A stretch of 64,000 nucleotides of DNA from DATJPR01 sp963811705 (GTDB lineage: Bacteria; Bacteroidota; Ignavibacteria; UBA10030; UBA6906), in the NCBI GenBank assembly GCA_963811705.1, contig CAWESL010000002.1, positions 558,001-622,000 of the forward strand, in the 5' to 3' direction. Position 1 is the stretch's first letter, and the number at the start of each line of letters is the position of its first letter. The notes under the pieces were generated by a model that was not told the origin of the DNA, ran no database searches, and saw only the letters and a list, made by a program, of their open reading frames with translations. This document shows positions 1-8,420 of the stretch, piece after piece. A program made the translations under genes and the position numbers.

Positions 1-653
1 GCAAAAGCGGCCAGGACTACCGGCCCGATCCCATCCTGGTGCGAGCGCTCGATATCCTGTTCATCCTGCAGGCCGATCACGAGCAGAACTGCAGCACGAA
101 CACCATGCGCTGCGTGGGAAGCTCGAAGGTCGATCCGTTCAGCGCGGCTGCGGGTGCGGCATGCGCGCTCTACGGCCCGCTCCACGGCGGCGCGAATGAA
201 GCCGTGTTGAAGATGCTCGATGAAATCGATTCCATCGCGAGAATCCCGGGCTTCATCAAGGAGGTCAAGGAAGGAAAAGGAAAACTCATGGGGTTCGGAC
301 ACAGGGTCTACAAGAACTTCGACCCCCGTGCGTCGATCATCAAGAAGCTCGCCGATCAGGTGTTCGGCGTGACCGGCCGGAACCCCAAACTCGACATCGC
401 CCTGGAACTGGAACGGATCGCCCTCCAGGACGACTATTTCGTTTCGCGCAAACTGTACCCCAACGTCGACTTCTACTCGGGGTTGATCTACCAGGCACTC
501 GGATTCCCGACGGAGTTCTTCACTGTGCTGTTCGCCATCGGGAGAATGAGCGGCTGGCTTGCCCAGTGGGTGGAGTTGGTGAAAGATCCGGAACAGAAGA
601 TTTCGCGGCCGCGGCAGATCTATACCGGTCACGACAAGCGGAATCTCGCGTAA
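1..653 (+). CDS. gltA: Citrate synthase, C-terminal part (5' end cut by window)
   Basis: Condenses oxaloacetate and acetyl-CoA in the TCA cycle. The reading frame is open from base 3, before the first ATG at 39, so the gene begins outside the window. The substrate-binding His lies in GPLHGGANEAV. A second His and an Arg lie in GFGHRVYKNFDPRA. The catalytic Asp is in PNVDFYSG, followed by the usual FPTEFFTVLFAIGRMSGW helix. The C-terminus ends normally at IYTG plus a short basic tail. About half of the roughly 430-residue family length is present. It converges on the DUF190 gene, with a hairpin between them. Confidence 0.95.
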   Translation, partial: KSGQDYRPDPILVRALDILFILQADHEQNCSTNTMRCVGSSKVDPFSAAAGAACALYGPLHGGANEAVLKMLDEIDSIARIPGFIKEVKEGKGKLMGFGHRVYKNFDPRASIIKKLADQVFGVTGRNPKLDIALELERIALQDDYFVSRKLYPNVDFYSGLIYQALGFPTEFFTVLFAIGRMSGWLAQWVELVKDPEQKISRPRQIYTGHDKRNLA

Positions 654-694
654 TCCCATCCTGCCGTAAGGCGTTAGCTCTCTGAAATCTCCGG

Positions 695-734
695 GCGGCA
701 ACCGGTGCGGTGAAACACCGACGGTTGCCGCTTT
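695..734 (+). terminator. Hairpin terminator between gltA and DUF190 gene
   Basis: An inverted repeat with 10-bp perfect outer arms (gcggcaaccg / cggttgccgc) and an inner ggtg/cacc pairing is followed by TTT on the plus strand. It sits between convergent genes and could serve both. The T-run is short, so termination efficiency is uncertain. Confidence 0.6.
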
Positions 735-737
735 GCG

Positions 738-1091
738 TCACATCTTCTTCTCGTGGCCGTACCAGATCACTTCGGCTCTTTCGAGCGTGATAAGCCCTCC
801 GCTTCCGCTCTGCTCGATCATCTCGTCCAGAAGCGGGAGGAACCCACGGATCTTCTCCTCGGTGTCCACAAGTTCCACCACGATCGGCAGGTCTTCCGAC
901 AGTCGCACGATCTTTGCCGTGTGCAGATGACTTCTCGCCCCGAAACCCTCGACGCCGCGGAGAACGGTGACTCCGGCCATCCCGCGCCCCTTGGCCGACC
1001 GGACGATCGTTTCGTACAGGGGACGACCCTCGCACCGGTCCGCCTCTCCGATGAAGATGCGGAGCAATTTCCCTTCGCCTTCCAGTTTCAT
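738..1091 (-). CDS. DUF190 family protein
   Basis: A 117-residue cytoplasmic protein of the DUF190 (PF02641) family, which has a PII-like fold and is commonly found beside crcB. The ATG at 1091 is chosen over the longer frame to 1175 because a purine-rich GGAAGGGA lies just upstream and the protein then starts MKLEGEGKLLRIFIGE, the normal family start. Recognisable motifs are GRPLYETIVRSAKGRGMAGV and GVEGFGA. It follows crcB on the same strand with about 50 bp between, which suggests a shared transcript and a role in fluoride export or its control. The molecular function of the family is not settled. Confidence 0.88.
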   Translation of the reverse strand: MKLEGEGKLLRIFIGEADRCEGRPLYETIVRSAKGRGMAGVTVLRGVEGFGARSHLHTAKIVRLSEDLPIVVELVDTEEKIRGFLPLLDEMIEQSGSGGLITLERAEVIWYGHEKKM

Positions 1092-1141
1092 TGCGTTCCC
1101 TTCCGTGGATGGTGTGCGACCGATGATGGAAGTCATCCGGC

Positions 1142-1513
1142 CTAAACAAGCCGACCAACGACTGTTCCCAGCCATGTCGCAGTCAGACAGAGTATCAGGG
1201 AGAGCCCCGCGTTCGCAAGTCCCGCCGTCACGCTCCCTTCAAGGAACAACGCGATCGTTTCGTAACTGAACGACGAGAACGTGGTAAAGCCGCCGAGGAT
1301 CCCGACCGTCAGAAAGAGTCGGACCGTCGGGCTGACCAGGAAGCGATCGTCGAATGTGGTCATCAGGATGCCGATGACAAGACTGCCAAGAATGTTCACC
1401 GCAAGGGTGCCGTACGGAAATCCCGTGCCCGTCCATCGGTACACTGCCCCCTGAAGGAGGTAACGCGCGCACGCGCCAAGTCCTCCCCCGACAAAGACCG
1501 CCAAGAGATTCAT
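1142..1513 (-). CDS. crcB: Fluoride-specific ion channel CrcB/Fluc
   Basis: A 123-residue inner-membrane protein with four hydrophobic segments, the usual length for a dual-topology fluoride channel that lowers cytoplasmic fluoride. The signature GGFTTFSSFSYE (phenylalanine box and polarity track) is at about residues 74-85. The conserved Asn is in AVNILGSL, and GACARYLL is near the N-terminus. The ATG at 1513 is preceded by GGAAGGTGG. No fluoride riboswitch core is visible upstream. DUF190 follows in the same direction. Confidence 0.95.
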   Translation of the reverse strand: MNLLAVFVGGGLGACARYLLQGAVYRWTGTGFPYGTLAVNILGSLVIGILMTTFDDRFLVSPTVRLFLTVGILGGFTTFSSFSYETIALFLEGSVTAGLANAGLSLILCLTATWLGTVVGRLV

Positions 1514-1589
1514 CGCACCACCTTCCGGTCAATTGATTGCAGCGGTGAACGCTTGCCCATTGATACCCAATTGCGTACCATAACCAACC

Positions 1590-2714
1590 ATGCGCATCCT
1601 GTTGACATGTTTTTCACGATCCTGGGGCGGACTCGAGATTCAGGCCGTCGAGCTTGGCAGCCAGCTGCAGCATCGCAGTCACGAAGTCTGGCTGGCATGT
1701 CTGCCCGACAGCAGGCTTGAGCGCGAAGCCGCGGATGCGAAATTGAAGACGCTTCCCTTCGATGTCACCGGGTATGTCCATCCCCGTCTCGTCTGGCGCC
1801 TGGGGAAGTTCATCATGCGCAACGACCTCGACATCATCCATTGCCAGCTCTCCAAAGACATCGCCACGGTCGTTCCCGCGGTCAAGGCGGGAATGGCGCA
1901 TGTCCCGATTTTGCTGACGAGGAGCATGGGCTCGTATGTCAGCAAGAAGGACCCCCTGCATCAGTTCACATACGGAAACGTGTCACTGGTTCTCGCCGTC
2001 TCTTCGGTCATCCGGCAAAACGTGATCGATACGACGCCGATGACCCCCGAGCGCGTCCTGGTCGTTCCCTACGGGGTCAACACCTCGTACTACTCGCCCG
2101 AACACGTGGACCGACTGGTGATCCGGCGGGCGCTTGGCGTCGACGACCGTGACGTCGTCGTGGGGTTTGTCGGCAGATTTTCCCCCGGCAAGGGTCAGGA
2201 AGAATTCCTGAAGGCCGCCGACGCGGCCCGACGCGAACATCCGCATCTTCGGTTTTTCGTCGTCGGCGAAGCGAGCTACGGGGAGGAAGACTACGCGCAC
2301 AGGGTGATGGAGTTGTCGCACACGCTCGGACTGAATGATGTCGTCACCTTCACCGGGTTCCGGCGGGACATCCGCGAGTTGATGGCCGCCTTCGATATTT
2401 TCGCGTTCCCATCCCATGCCGAATCGTTCGGCATCGTGCTGATCGAGGCGATGGCGATGGCGAAGCCCGTCGTCGCGTCAAGCAGCGACGGCGTGCTCGA
2501 TATCGTTGTGAACAACAAGACGGGGATCCTCGTACCCCCGAAAGATCATCTTCTGCTCGCTCAAGCGATGCTTCGTCTCGCCGGCGACCCGTCGCTCCGC
2601 GACGCGATGGGATCCGCGGGCCGTCAGCGGGTTCTGGACACCTTCGACCAGGAAAAAATCATCAGCACCATCGAGCGAATCTACGCCTCCGTCATCCCCG
2701 CCGAAACAGAATAG
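1590..2714 (+). CDS. Glycosyltransferase family 4 (GT-B fold)
   Basis: A 374-residue GT4-type retaining glycosyltransferase that would transfer a sugar from a nucleotide donor to an envelope glycan or lipid. The acceptor is unknown. The N-terminal Rossmann half contains SWGGLEIQAVEL. The donor-binding half contains VGFVGRFSPGKGQ, the E-x7-E motif ESFGIVLIE near residues 277-285, and GVLDIVVNNKTGILVPP. No membrane anchor is seen. It is divergent from crcB and converges on the M14 gene, so it stands alone rather than in a polysaccharide cluster. Confidence 0.9.
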   Translation: MRILLTCFSRSWGGLEIQAVELGSQLQHRSHEVWLACLPDSRLEREAADAKLKTLPFDVTGYVHPRLVWRLGKFIMRNDLDIIHCQLSKDIATVVPAVKAGMAHVPILLTRSMGSYVSKKDPLHQFTYGNVSLVLAVSSVIRQNVIDTTPMTPERVLVVPYGVNTSYYSPEHVDRLVIRRALGVDDRDVVVGFVGRFSPGKGQEEFLKAADAARREHPHLRFFVVGEASYGEEDYAHRVMELSHTLGLNDVVTFTGFRRDIRELMAAFDIFAFPSHAESFGIVLIEAMAMAKPVVASSSDGVLDIVVNNKTGILVPPKDHLLLAQAMLRLAGDPSLRDAMGSAGRQRVLDTFDQEKIISTIERIYASVIPAETE

Positions 2715-2726
2715 CGCCGGAGTTGT

Positions 2727-4526
2727 TCACTGCGTCGCCTTCATCGCCGCAAGGGCATCCTCCCGGCGCATGATCCGTTCCACAGGGTATCTGTTCTGAA
2801 ACCGGTCTCTCCAGGGGGAGTGACTGTAAATCCAGTTGAGCCGGGCTCCCGGGTTCTTCGCCAGGGTGGTGTCGGCGTGGACCACCTTCCAGTAAGCATC
2901 CCGCAACGTATCGTCCACCGAGAAGAGCGAATCCGCGACGCGTTCCATCACGTACGGTTCAGCATACTCTTTCTGTTCGAAGATCGCGTTGAAGAATCCC
3001 CATCCCACAAGCGCGTCGGGAGCCCCCGGCTCGAGAAGATTCATCAGCACCTTGCCGGTCCGCTGGTCCGTGGGGAAGATCACCGTCCCGGCGGAAAGGG
3101 TAACGCTCTCGCGAACGTCGTCGGTGCGATAGGTGACGGTCTGCCTTCCTTCATACGATCGCGACGCGTACCTGACATTCGAAAAACGATAGACCGAAGC
3201 GGCGACGGCGACCGGGTGGCGGAGGCGTTTCCCGGTGATGCCGTGCACTCGAAGAACGTCGAGGACGGCAGTCCATTCCGGCGGGACGCAATAGGCGGCC
3301 GGGATCACCGCGGAATCTTCGACCGTGACTTCGTCGAAGAACGGAACCTGAGAGGACACGGGACGACCGGTGTAGCGCACCCATTTCCCGCCGGAGACGG
3401 CACTGGATTCCGTCACGGCCTCGATGCCGAGGAATTCCCGCATCTCGAATTTGCTCCCAAGACCGAACCGGATCGGCAGGGTGCCGCCGGCATTCGATCC
3501 CGCGGCTATGGTCCGGCGATCGGCAGCGCGAACAGCCGACCGCAATTCACGGTATGTCGCATTCACGCCCTTGAGAATGCCGACGAGAAATTCATAGGTC
3601 GCGTCGACTCGCGTCCGGTACGGTTTCAGCATGTGCGTCTCAATCAACACCGCGGGCCTGTTCTGGAGCGCCGCATAGCCGGTGGAAAAGCGCGGCGTTG
3701 ATGCACCCGCGGTGAGCCCTTTTGAGAGATCGCGATCTTCCCGCGGGAACACGTAGTAGAATGCCTTGTGCCCTGACGCCGAAAGCTCCGCCAGCGCTGT
3801 CGGAAGCATGCGTTGCATCAACCACGCGCTTACTCCCGCGTCGATGTTGGCACCATACTCGACCGAGTAGGTGATATCGTATTGAAAATCGATCCCGTCG
3901 GTCACGTGGCAGTCAACGAGCAGGTCCGGCAGCCACGCGGTGAAGAGTTTTAACATCCCCCGCATTTCCGGGGCGTCCGCTTTCATGTAGTCACGATTCA
4001 GATTCAAGTTCTGCGCGGTTGTCCTCCACCCCATCTCTTCCGGTCCGTTTTGATTGATGCGATTAAACGGCCCGCTCCGCTCATGACCGTCAACGTTGAA
4101 CACCGGAACAATCAGGAGAATTGCATGGTCGAGGAGACCGGGATACCGGTGGCGGATGACAAGGTCCCGCACTAGCATGAGACTGGCATCTTTGCCGTCA
4201 ATTTCTCCTGCATGGATTCCACTCTGGATCAGGACGATCGGCTTTCCCGTTTTGTGTGCGGCGGCCGGATCGAAGGTTCGATCAGAAGAGACAATGAGGA
4301 GAGGAAGGCGTCTTCCCTGCGGAGAAATGCCGAAGTCGGTGAAGCGCACAGCGGGCGAAGCGTGGGCGAGTCGACGACAGAATTGTTCGGTCTGCGCGAG
4401 ATCGGGGGTTCGCATTCCCCCGCTGATTTCGAACGGCGTTTCCCACCCCCGCCCAGGCTGTCCGCCGAACGCGGCGTGTCCGATCAGAACGACGGCGAGA
4501 AAAAACAGCGGAGTCCGCGCGGTCAT
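2727..4526 (-). CDS. Secreted M14 family zinc carboxypeptidase
   Basis: A 599-residue protein with a signal peptide ending near AAFGGQ, so it is exported. The zinc ligands are visible as HAGEIDG (H105, E108) and H207 in DCHVTDG. The substrate-binding NLNRDYMK is at 175-182, and the catalytic Glu is E296 in VLIETHM. It therefore looks like an active metallocarboxypeptidase. The roughly 290 residues after the catalytic domain are not identified. Its start overlaps the preceding response-regulator stop as ATGA, so it is translationally coupled to signalling genes, an unusual partnership. Confidence 0.9.
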   Translation of the reverse strand: MTARTPLFFLAVVLIGHAAFGGQPGRGWETPFEISGGMRTPDLAQTEQFCRRLAHASPAVRFTDFGISPQGRRLPLLIVSSDRTFDPAAAHKTGKPIVLIQSGIHAGEIDGKDASLMLVRDLVIRHRYPGLLDHAILLIVPVFNVDGHERSGPFNRINQNGPEEMGWRTTAQNLNLNRDYMKADAPEMRGMLKLFTAWLPDLLVDCHVTDGIDFQYDITYSVEYGANIDAGVSAWLMQRMLPTALAELSASGHKAFYYVFPREDRDLSKGLTAGASTPRFSTGYAALQNRPAVLIETHMLKPYRTRVDATYEFLVGILKGVNATYRELRSAVRAADRRTIAAGSNAGGTLPIRFGLGSKFEMREFLGIEAVTESSAVSGGKWVRYTGRPVSSQVPFFDEVTVEDSAVIPAAYCVPPEWTAVLDVLRVHGITGKRLRHPVAVAASVYRFSNVRYASRSYEGRQTVTYRTDDVRESVTLSAGTVIFPTDQRTGKVLMNLLEPGAPDALVGWGFFNAIFEQKEYAEPYVMERVADSLFSVDDTLRDAYWKVVHADTTLAKNPGARLNWIYSHSPWRDRFQNRYPVERIMRREDALAAMKATQ

Positions 4527-4939
4527 CCAGTGATCCCGCCCGTGTCGGGTCGTTGCTCGTTCCTCCCGTGTTCACCGTCGACACGCAACGCTTGTTCGAT
4601 GGATGACCGGAGTTCGTTGAAGTGGAATGGCTTGTGCAGGTATTGCGTGGCGCCGAGAGCAACGCACCGTTCCCGCGCTTCGTCCGACGTGTCGCCGGTG
4701 AGAATGATGATATTGGCACGCAGCCCCCGTCGATGCAATTCCTCCACGACGTCGTCGCCGCCCATATCCGGAAGGTGGAGGTCGAGCAGGACGACATCGT
4801 ACGGGGTCTGCCCAATCCGCTCAATGGCGGCCAAACCGTCGCCGACGACGTCCACGGAAAAGCCGTCGAGCAGAAGCTGCGACTGAATCAGCATTCTGAG
4901 ATCTTCTTCGTCGTCGATATAGAGGATACGGACGGACAT
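4523..4939 (-). CDS. Single-domain response regulator (REC)
   Basis: A receiver domain of 138 residues with no output domain. It starts MSVRILYIDDEEDL at 4939. The longer frame to 5083 adds only low-complexity sequence. The acidic pair is D9/D10, the phospho-acceptor is D53 in VVLLDLHLPDM, Thr is in ILTGDTSDE, and Lys is in YLHKPFHFNEL. It lies 53 bp after another stand-alone receiver and overlaps the M14 gene by 4 bp (ATGA). Likely a phospho-relay or CheY-like partner of the kinase at 6079-7701. Confidence 0.9.
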   Translation of the reverse strand: MSVRILYIDDEEDLRMLIQSQLLLDGFSVDVVGDGLAAIERIGQTPYDVVLLDLHLPDMGGDDVVEELHRRGLRANIIILTGDTSDEARERCVALGATQYLHKPFHFNELRSSIEQALRVDGEHGRNEQRPDTGGITG

Positions 4940-4992
4940 GATCGGGACGTTGAGTACGGGCCTGGGACCGAGGGGTGGCGGGAGTGGCAATT

Positions 4993-5355
4993 CTACCGCG
5001 CGAGAACTCGCTCGACGGAATCGATAAGCTCGTGAAAATTGTACGGCTTTGTAAGATAGTCCGCGGCGCCCAGCTTGATGCATTGGCTGGCCACAGCGAC
5101 ATCGTCAACGCCGGTGAGGATGATGACGGGGGGCGGGTTCTGGAGCTTCGAAAGATACTGAAGGACGGCGAAGCCATCCATCTGTGGCATCCGAAGATCA
5201 AGAAGAATGAGGTCGAATTTCTGCTTGTCGATCAACTCCACGGCCGCCCTGCCATCGCTCACCGTCTCCACATCGAACCCTTCGAGCGACAGATGACTTT
5301 TTACCAGCTCCCTGAGAGATTCTTCGTCATCGGCATACAGTAAGCGCTGCGCCAT
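4993..5355 (-). CDS. Single-domain response regulator (REC)
   Basis: A 120-residue stand-alone receiver: D9/D10 acidic pair (YADDEES), phospho-acceptor D53 in LILLDLRMPQMDG, Thr in ILTGVDD and Lys in YLTKPYNFHEL. It is clearly a paralogue of the receiver encoded directly downstream (4523-4939), so the pair probably arose by duplication. There is no DNA-binding or enzymatic domain. It lies 84 bp downstream of the Smr-like gene in the same direction. Confidence 0.9.
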   Translation of the reverse strand: MAQRLLYADDEESLRELVKSHLSLEGFDVETVSDGRAAVELIDKQKFDLILLDLRMPQMDGFAVLQYLSKLQNPPPVIILTGVDDVAVASQCIKLGAADYLTKPYNFHELIDSVERVLAR

Positions 5356-5439
5356 GTAGACGTTCCGGTTCGTATAGTAGCATTATGCTAGGAAGAAAAT
5401 CAGAGAGAATCAAATGTTGGAGGATGCTGCCCCTCGGCG

Positions 5440-5805
5440 TCATCGAAGCCAAAGGTACGTTATTCCCTGATTGCCCGCATCAAGCTCTGAATCATCGAAT
5501 CCTCCCAGTTCCCGGCGCATCTCCTGGGAAGCCGGATCGTACAGCGAGTACCGCTCCCCATCGATCACGCTGCGAAATTTGCTCCTCATCTTCGACGCCC
5601 AGTTTCTGACCACCTGCTGTGTCATCCCTCCCCTTCCGGAGCTGCCGTATCCGTGAATCACCTTGATGACCCGTACGTCAGGAGTATTTCGTGCTTCCAT
5701 CCAGATCTGAAACAACAGTTCTTCGACCGCTCCCTGAGGCAACGGCGGATGCGCGACGTCGACGACCCGGACACGAGCCGACGGTGAAGAGCGTTTCACT
5801 CTCAT
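5440..5805 (-). CDS. Smr-domain-like small protein
   Basis: A 121-residue protein containing VIKVIHGYGSSGRGG followed by a helix (VVRNWASK). This matches the core of Smr (small MutS-related) domains, where (I/L)(I/V)HGxGxG forms the nucleic-acid contact loop. The N-terminal VVDVAHPPLPQGAVEEL corresponds to the LDLHG region but lacks the exact LDxHGxT motif, so nuclease activity is doubtful. Its ATG overlaps the previous stop as ATGA (5802-5805), indicating translational coupling to the mini-regulator. The assignment rests on motif recognition. Confidence 0.6.
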   Translation of the reverse strand: MRVKRSSPSARVRVVDVAHPPLPQGAVEELLFQIWMEARNTPDVRVIKVIHGYGSSGRGGMTQQVVRNWASKMRSKFRSVIDGERYSLYDPASQEMRRELGGFDDSELDAGNQGITYLWLR

Positions 5806-6107
5806 TCACGAAAATCCCCCGGATTGATTCTGTACTCCGTCATTTCCCGGCAGACGGTCTTGCGATCGATTTCCATCAGCCGGGCGACCTGAAGGATATT
5901 CCCGCGGCTTTGGCGAAGCGTCTGGCGGAGATACCGTTCTTCCGCGTCCCGCGTGATGGTGGAAAGGTTGAGCGCTTCCTTCCCGTCCGTCATGGTCGTG
6001 GCGCTGTAGTGCTCGTCTTCGAGGAGCGTCTTCGTCGCAAGTCGGAAGACCTTGTCGTCGTCGACAACCAGGACCTGTTCACGTCGCGGGGTGTTCTGGG
6101 GCTTCAT
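5802..6107 (-). CDS. Minimal NtrC-like regulator: partial REC joined to Fis-type HTH, no AAA+ domain
   Basis: A 101-residue protein starting MKPQNTPRREQVLVVDDD at 6107. Residues 10-43 match the start of a receiver domain (VLVVDDDKVF ... GYS-like strand ... DGKEAL). The sequence then passes directly into a Fis-type helix-turn-helix (RQSRGNILQVARLMEIDR-KT), the C-terminal domain of sigma-54 activators. The phospho-acceptor strand, the rest of REC and the whole AAA+ ATPase are missing, yet the frame is intact. It overlaps the 3' end of the kinase gene by 29 bp and the Smr-like gene by 4 bp. It may be an internal deletion product kept as a DNA-binding protein, or a decayed gene. Confidence 0.7.
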   Translation of the reverse strand: MKPQNTPRREQVLVVDDDKVFRLATKTLLEDEHYSATTMTDGKEALNLSTITRDAEERYLRQTLRQSRGNILQVARLMEIDRKTVCREMTEYRINPGDFRE

Positions 6108-7701
6108 GATGGCTGATCGGAAGGTTGATGAGAAACCGTGTCCCTTTTCCGTCTTCGCTTTCGACGTCAAGGGTCCCGCGGTGTTGCTGGACAATGCCGT
6201 AACAGACAAACAGTCCAAGTCCAACGCCGCTGACTTCCTGTTTTGTTGTAAAGAACGCATCAAAAATCCTGTTGCGATCCTTCTCGGGGATCCCGATGCC
6301 GTCGTCCGCGACGCCAATGCGCACTTCATCGTCTTGGGCCCAAGCAGAAAGGGTGATCGTGCCGCAGGCGCGTTCCGGCACCCGGACACGCGAGGCACGG
6401 ACGGCATCACGCGCGTTGGCGACAAGGTTAATGACGACCTGCTTCAGCCTGTCCTGCGAACCGAAGACTTGAAGCTGCGGTGCAACAGGGTCGACGATGA
6501 CTCTGATGGACTCCTCCTGGAGAGCAGTCTCGTACATCCTTGAGACCTCGCCGAGAAGCACGGCAACCTTCACCGGTGTCTGTTCGGCGTCGACGACCGA
6601 GGACCGGTAGAAATCAAGCATCTGGCGTGTCAGGCGCGCAAGCCGGACCACTTCTTCGAGCGCAACCTTGAGGAGTTCGCCCGAGCGCTCGGGCGAGGAA
6701 AGGTGTTTGACGGACGATTGCAGAAGACTCTGAATATTGTGAATGGGATTATTGAGCTCGTGCGACAGCTGTGCCATCAATTTTCCCGTTGCGGCAAGGC
6801 GCTCGCTCCGCACAAGCTCTTCTTGCGTTGAACGAAGCTGCAACAATGCTTCCTCCAGCTGGACGTTCCGCTCCGCAAGACTCCGGTTGGCGTGGTCGAG
6901 TTGTCCAATCTTCTCCTTGAGTGACGAACGCATCGTGTCGAATCTCCGGGCGAGGACGTGGAGTTCGTCGGAGGTCGACCCGTGGCTGAGTTCGGGATGA
7001 AGCTGATAGTCGAGGTTCCCCTCGCCGATTGCCCGCGCGGCGACGACCAGCCGTTCCACCGGCCGGGAGATGAATCTCCGGAAGAGAACGGTTGCAAGCC
7101 CGACGACCGACCCCACAATGACGACAAAGACCAGGGCGGAGCGTTTCCAGTTCCCTTCGGCCGCCCGCGAGACGCGGTCAAGGGAAATGACAAGGTCCGT
7201 GGCCCCCAGGGTGTACCCGATCGGCACGGCGTGACACCGCTGACACACATTGGAAGCCGTGAAGGGAATGACGCCGCGGACATCGTTCCCTTCGCGAATG
7301 AACGCCGGTCGTCCCGTCGAGAGCACCTGGCGATCGACATCGTCCTCCGGAATCAACGTCCGGTATTTGACGGCAAGGCGGGCCGTCCGTTCCTTCGTCA
7401 TCAGCTCCTGCCGCAGCCTGAGGTTATTGACAAACAGTCGGAGCGTGTCGATCTCCGGCAGGGCGTTTACCCTGTCGATAAACGTACTGTCGATGGCCAG
7501 ATTATTGATCATCATGCTGACCAGCGATTCCCGGACGATGTCGGCGTACGTGTACGCCGCCATTTGCGCTTCTGCAAGCATCTCCTTGTCCTGGAAGCGA
7601 TTCTGGATGAGAACGCCGGCAAAAAGGAACACCATGAAGACAGGGACGATCCCAAGGAGGATTTTTTGCGACAGTGACAAGTGGATCTCTGGAAGTCGCA
7701 C
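6079..7701 (-). CDS. Sensor histidine kinase with heme c-type CxxCH sensor domain
   Basis: A 540-residue membrane kinase starting with GTG at 7701. TM1 is about residues 13-33 and TM2 about 188-207. The extracytoplasmic domain between them carries CQRCH at 153-157, the covalent heme c attachment motif. HAMP is at about 208-262, followed by a coiled coil. HisKA has H314 in SHELNNPIHN. The HATPase has NLVANARDAV, DDGIGIP and GVGLGLFVCYG. Tethered heme sensors of this design respond to redox, oxygen or NO, but the ligand here is unknown. It heads an operon with the mini-NtrC, the Smr-like protein, two receivers and the M14 peptidase. Confidence 0.9.
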   Translation of the reverse strand: MRLPEIHLSLSQKILLGIVPVFMVFLFAGVLIQNRFQDKEMLAEAQMAAYTYADIVRESLVSMMINNLAIDSTFIDRVNALPEIDTLRLFVNNLRLRQELMTKERTARLAVKYRTLIPEDDVDRQVLSTGRPAFIREGNDVRGVIPFTASNVCQRCHAVPIGYTLGATDLVISLDRVSRAAEGNWKRSALVFVVIVGSVVGLATVLFRRFISRPVERLVVAARAIGEGNLDYQLHPELSHGSTSDELHVLARRFDTMRSSLKEKIGQLDHANRSLAERNVQLEEALLQLRSTQEELVRSERLAATGKLMAQLSHELNNPIHNIQSLLQSSVKHLSSPERSGELLKVALEEVVRLARLTRQMLDFYRSSVVDAEQTPVKVAVLLGEVSRMYETALQEESIRVIVDPVAPQLQVFGSQDRLKQVVINLVANARDAVRASRVRVPERACGTITLSAWAQDDEVRIGVADDGIGIPEKDRNRIFDAFFTTKQEVSGVGLGLFVCYGIVQQHRGTLDVESEDGKGTRFLINLPISHHEAPEHPAT

Positions 7702-7958
7702 TCTGCCAGCCTGATTGTTGAAGGAGGGGACGATGCGGGAGACTGCCGAAACGTACCATTTTGCCGTCTGAGAATCAAAATCGTCCGCTGGCGCCGGATC
7801 GAAGGACGCGGGCTGGAGCTTGTTCGCTGATTTTTTCTCCCTTCGGCGGCAAGGCCGCGGCCGTGCGGAGTTGTCTTCTCCTGGAAGTGGTCAGCGGTCA
7901 TCCGGTCCGGAAAATTGAATCTTAACGTGGATGTTCCGTATATTCCATCTACTTGAGC
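7702..7958. other. Divergent intergenic region
   Basis: A 257-bp spacer between the heme-sensor kinase (minus) and the hypothetical-gene operon (plus). It should contain both promoters, but no convincing -35/-10 pair or inverted repeat was recognised in it. Confidence 0.4.
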
Positions 7959-8420
7959 ATGGGCACGCAACCGGTCAGTCCGACAACACGTGAAACTCTC
8001 AAGACCCTCGATGCCCTTTCCTCCCACGGCTTACTCCGTCGTGACGATCTTGGTATTCTCCTGGAAGCGGCGGTGAAGAACGGGCACGAGGATCTGCTCG
8101 ATCCATTATGTTTCGACGCGAAGTTTGTTTCTCATTCCATCCGCATGCTCGAACGCATCGGCCCCGCGGCACCGGAAGTCGAGAGACTACAGAGCGAGCT
8201 TTCGGCATCGCTTGAACGCGTGGGAGGATGCATCCGGTCGCTGTTCTCTGGCGCCGGCGAACCCGTCCCCTCCCGCATTGAAGACGAATATCTCGCACTG
8301 AGGCCGGACGCCGCGCAAAATCTCATCACACTTTGCCACGATCTGCGTTGGTACAAGAACCTTCAAATCGATCGCTCCCGCAACCCGAACAGCCGGAGAA
8401 GCGGACCCCCGAACCGCTGA
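7959..8420 (+). CDS. Hypothetical protein
   Basis: A 153-residue soluble, mainly alpha-helical protein with no family recognised. ATG at 7959 is preferred over the in-frame TTG six bases upstream. The middle contains FVSHSIRMLERIG and a helix rich in Glu/Leu; the C-terminal 15 residues are basic and Pro/Ser-rich. It is the first gene of a plus-strand run in which most neighbours overlap or nearly abut, and its 3' end overlaps the next gene in another frame. Codon usage matches its neighbours, which supports it being real. Confidence 0.65.
   Translation: MGTQPVSPTTRETLKTLDALSSHGLLRRDDLGILLEAAVKNGHEDLLDPLCFDAKFVSHSIRMLERIGPAAPEVERLQSELSASLERVGGCIRSLFSGAGEPVPSRIEDEYLALRPDAAQNLITLCHDLRWYKNLQIDRSRNPNSRRSGPPNR

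Noticed and set aside
1514..1589. Fluoride riboswitch upstream of crcB
   Set aside because: The spacer is only 76 bp and lacks the conserved crcB-motif core sequences.
2820..3701. 293-residue plus-strand frame opposite the M14 peptidase
   Set aside because: Arg/Gly/Pro-rich shadow; the minus-strand gene has a full catalytic set.
5084..5201. Longer N-terminal extensions of the receiver genes
   Set aside because: The extensions run into the neighbouring gene in another frame; the receiver start motif fixes the shorter starts.
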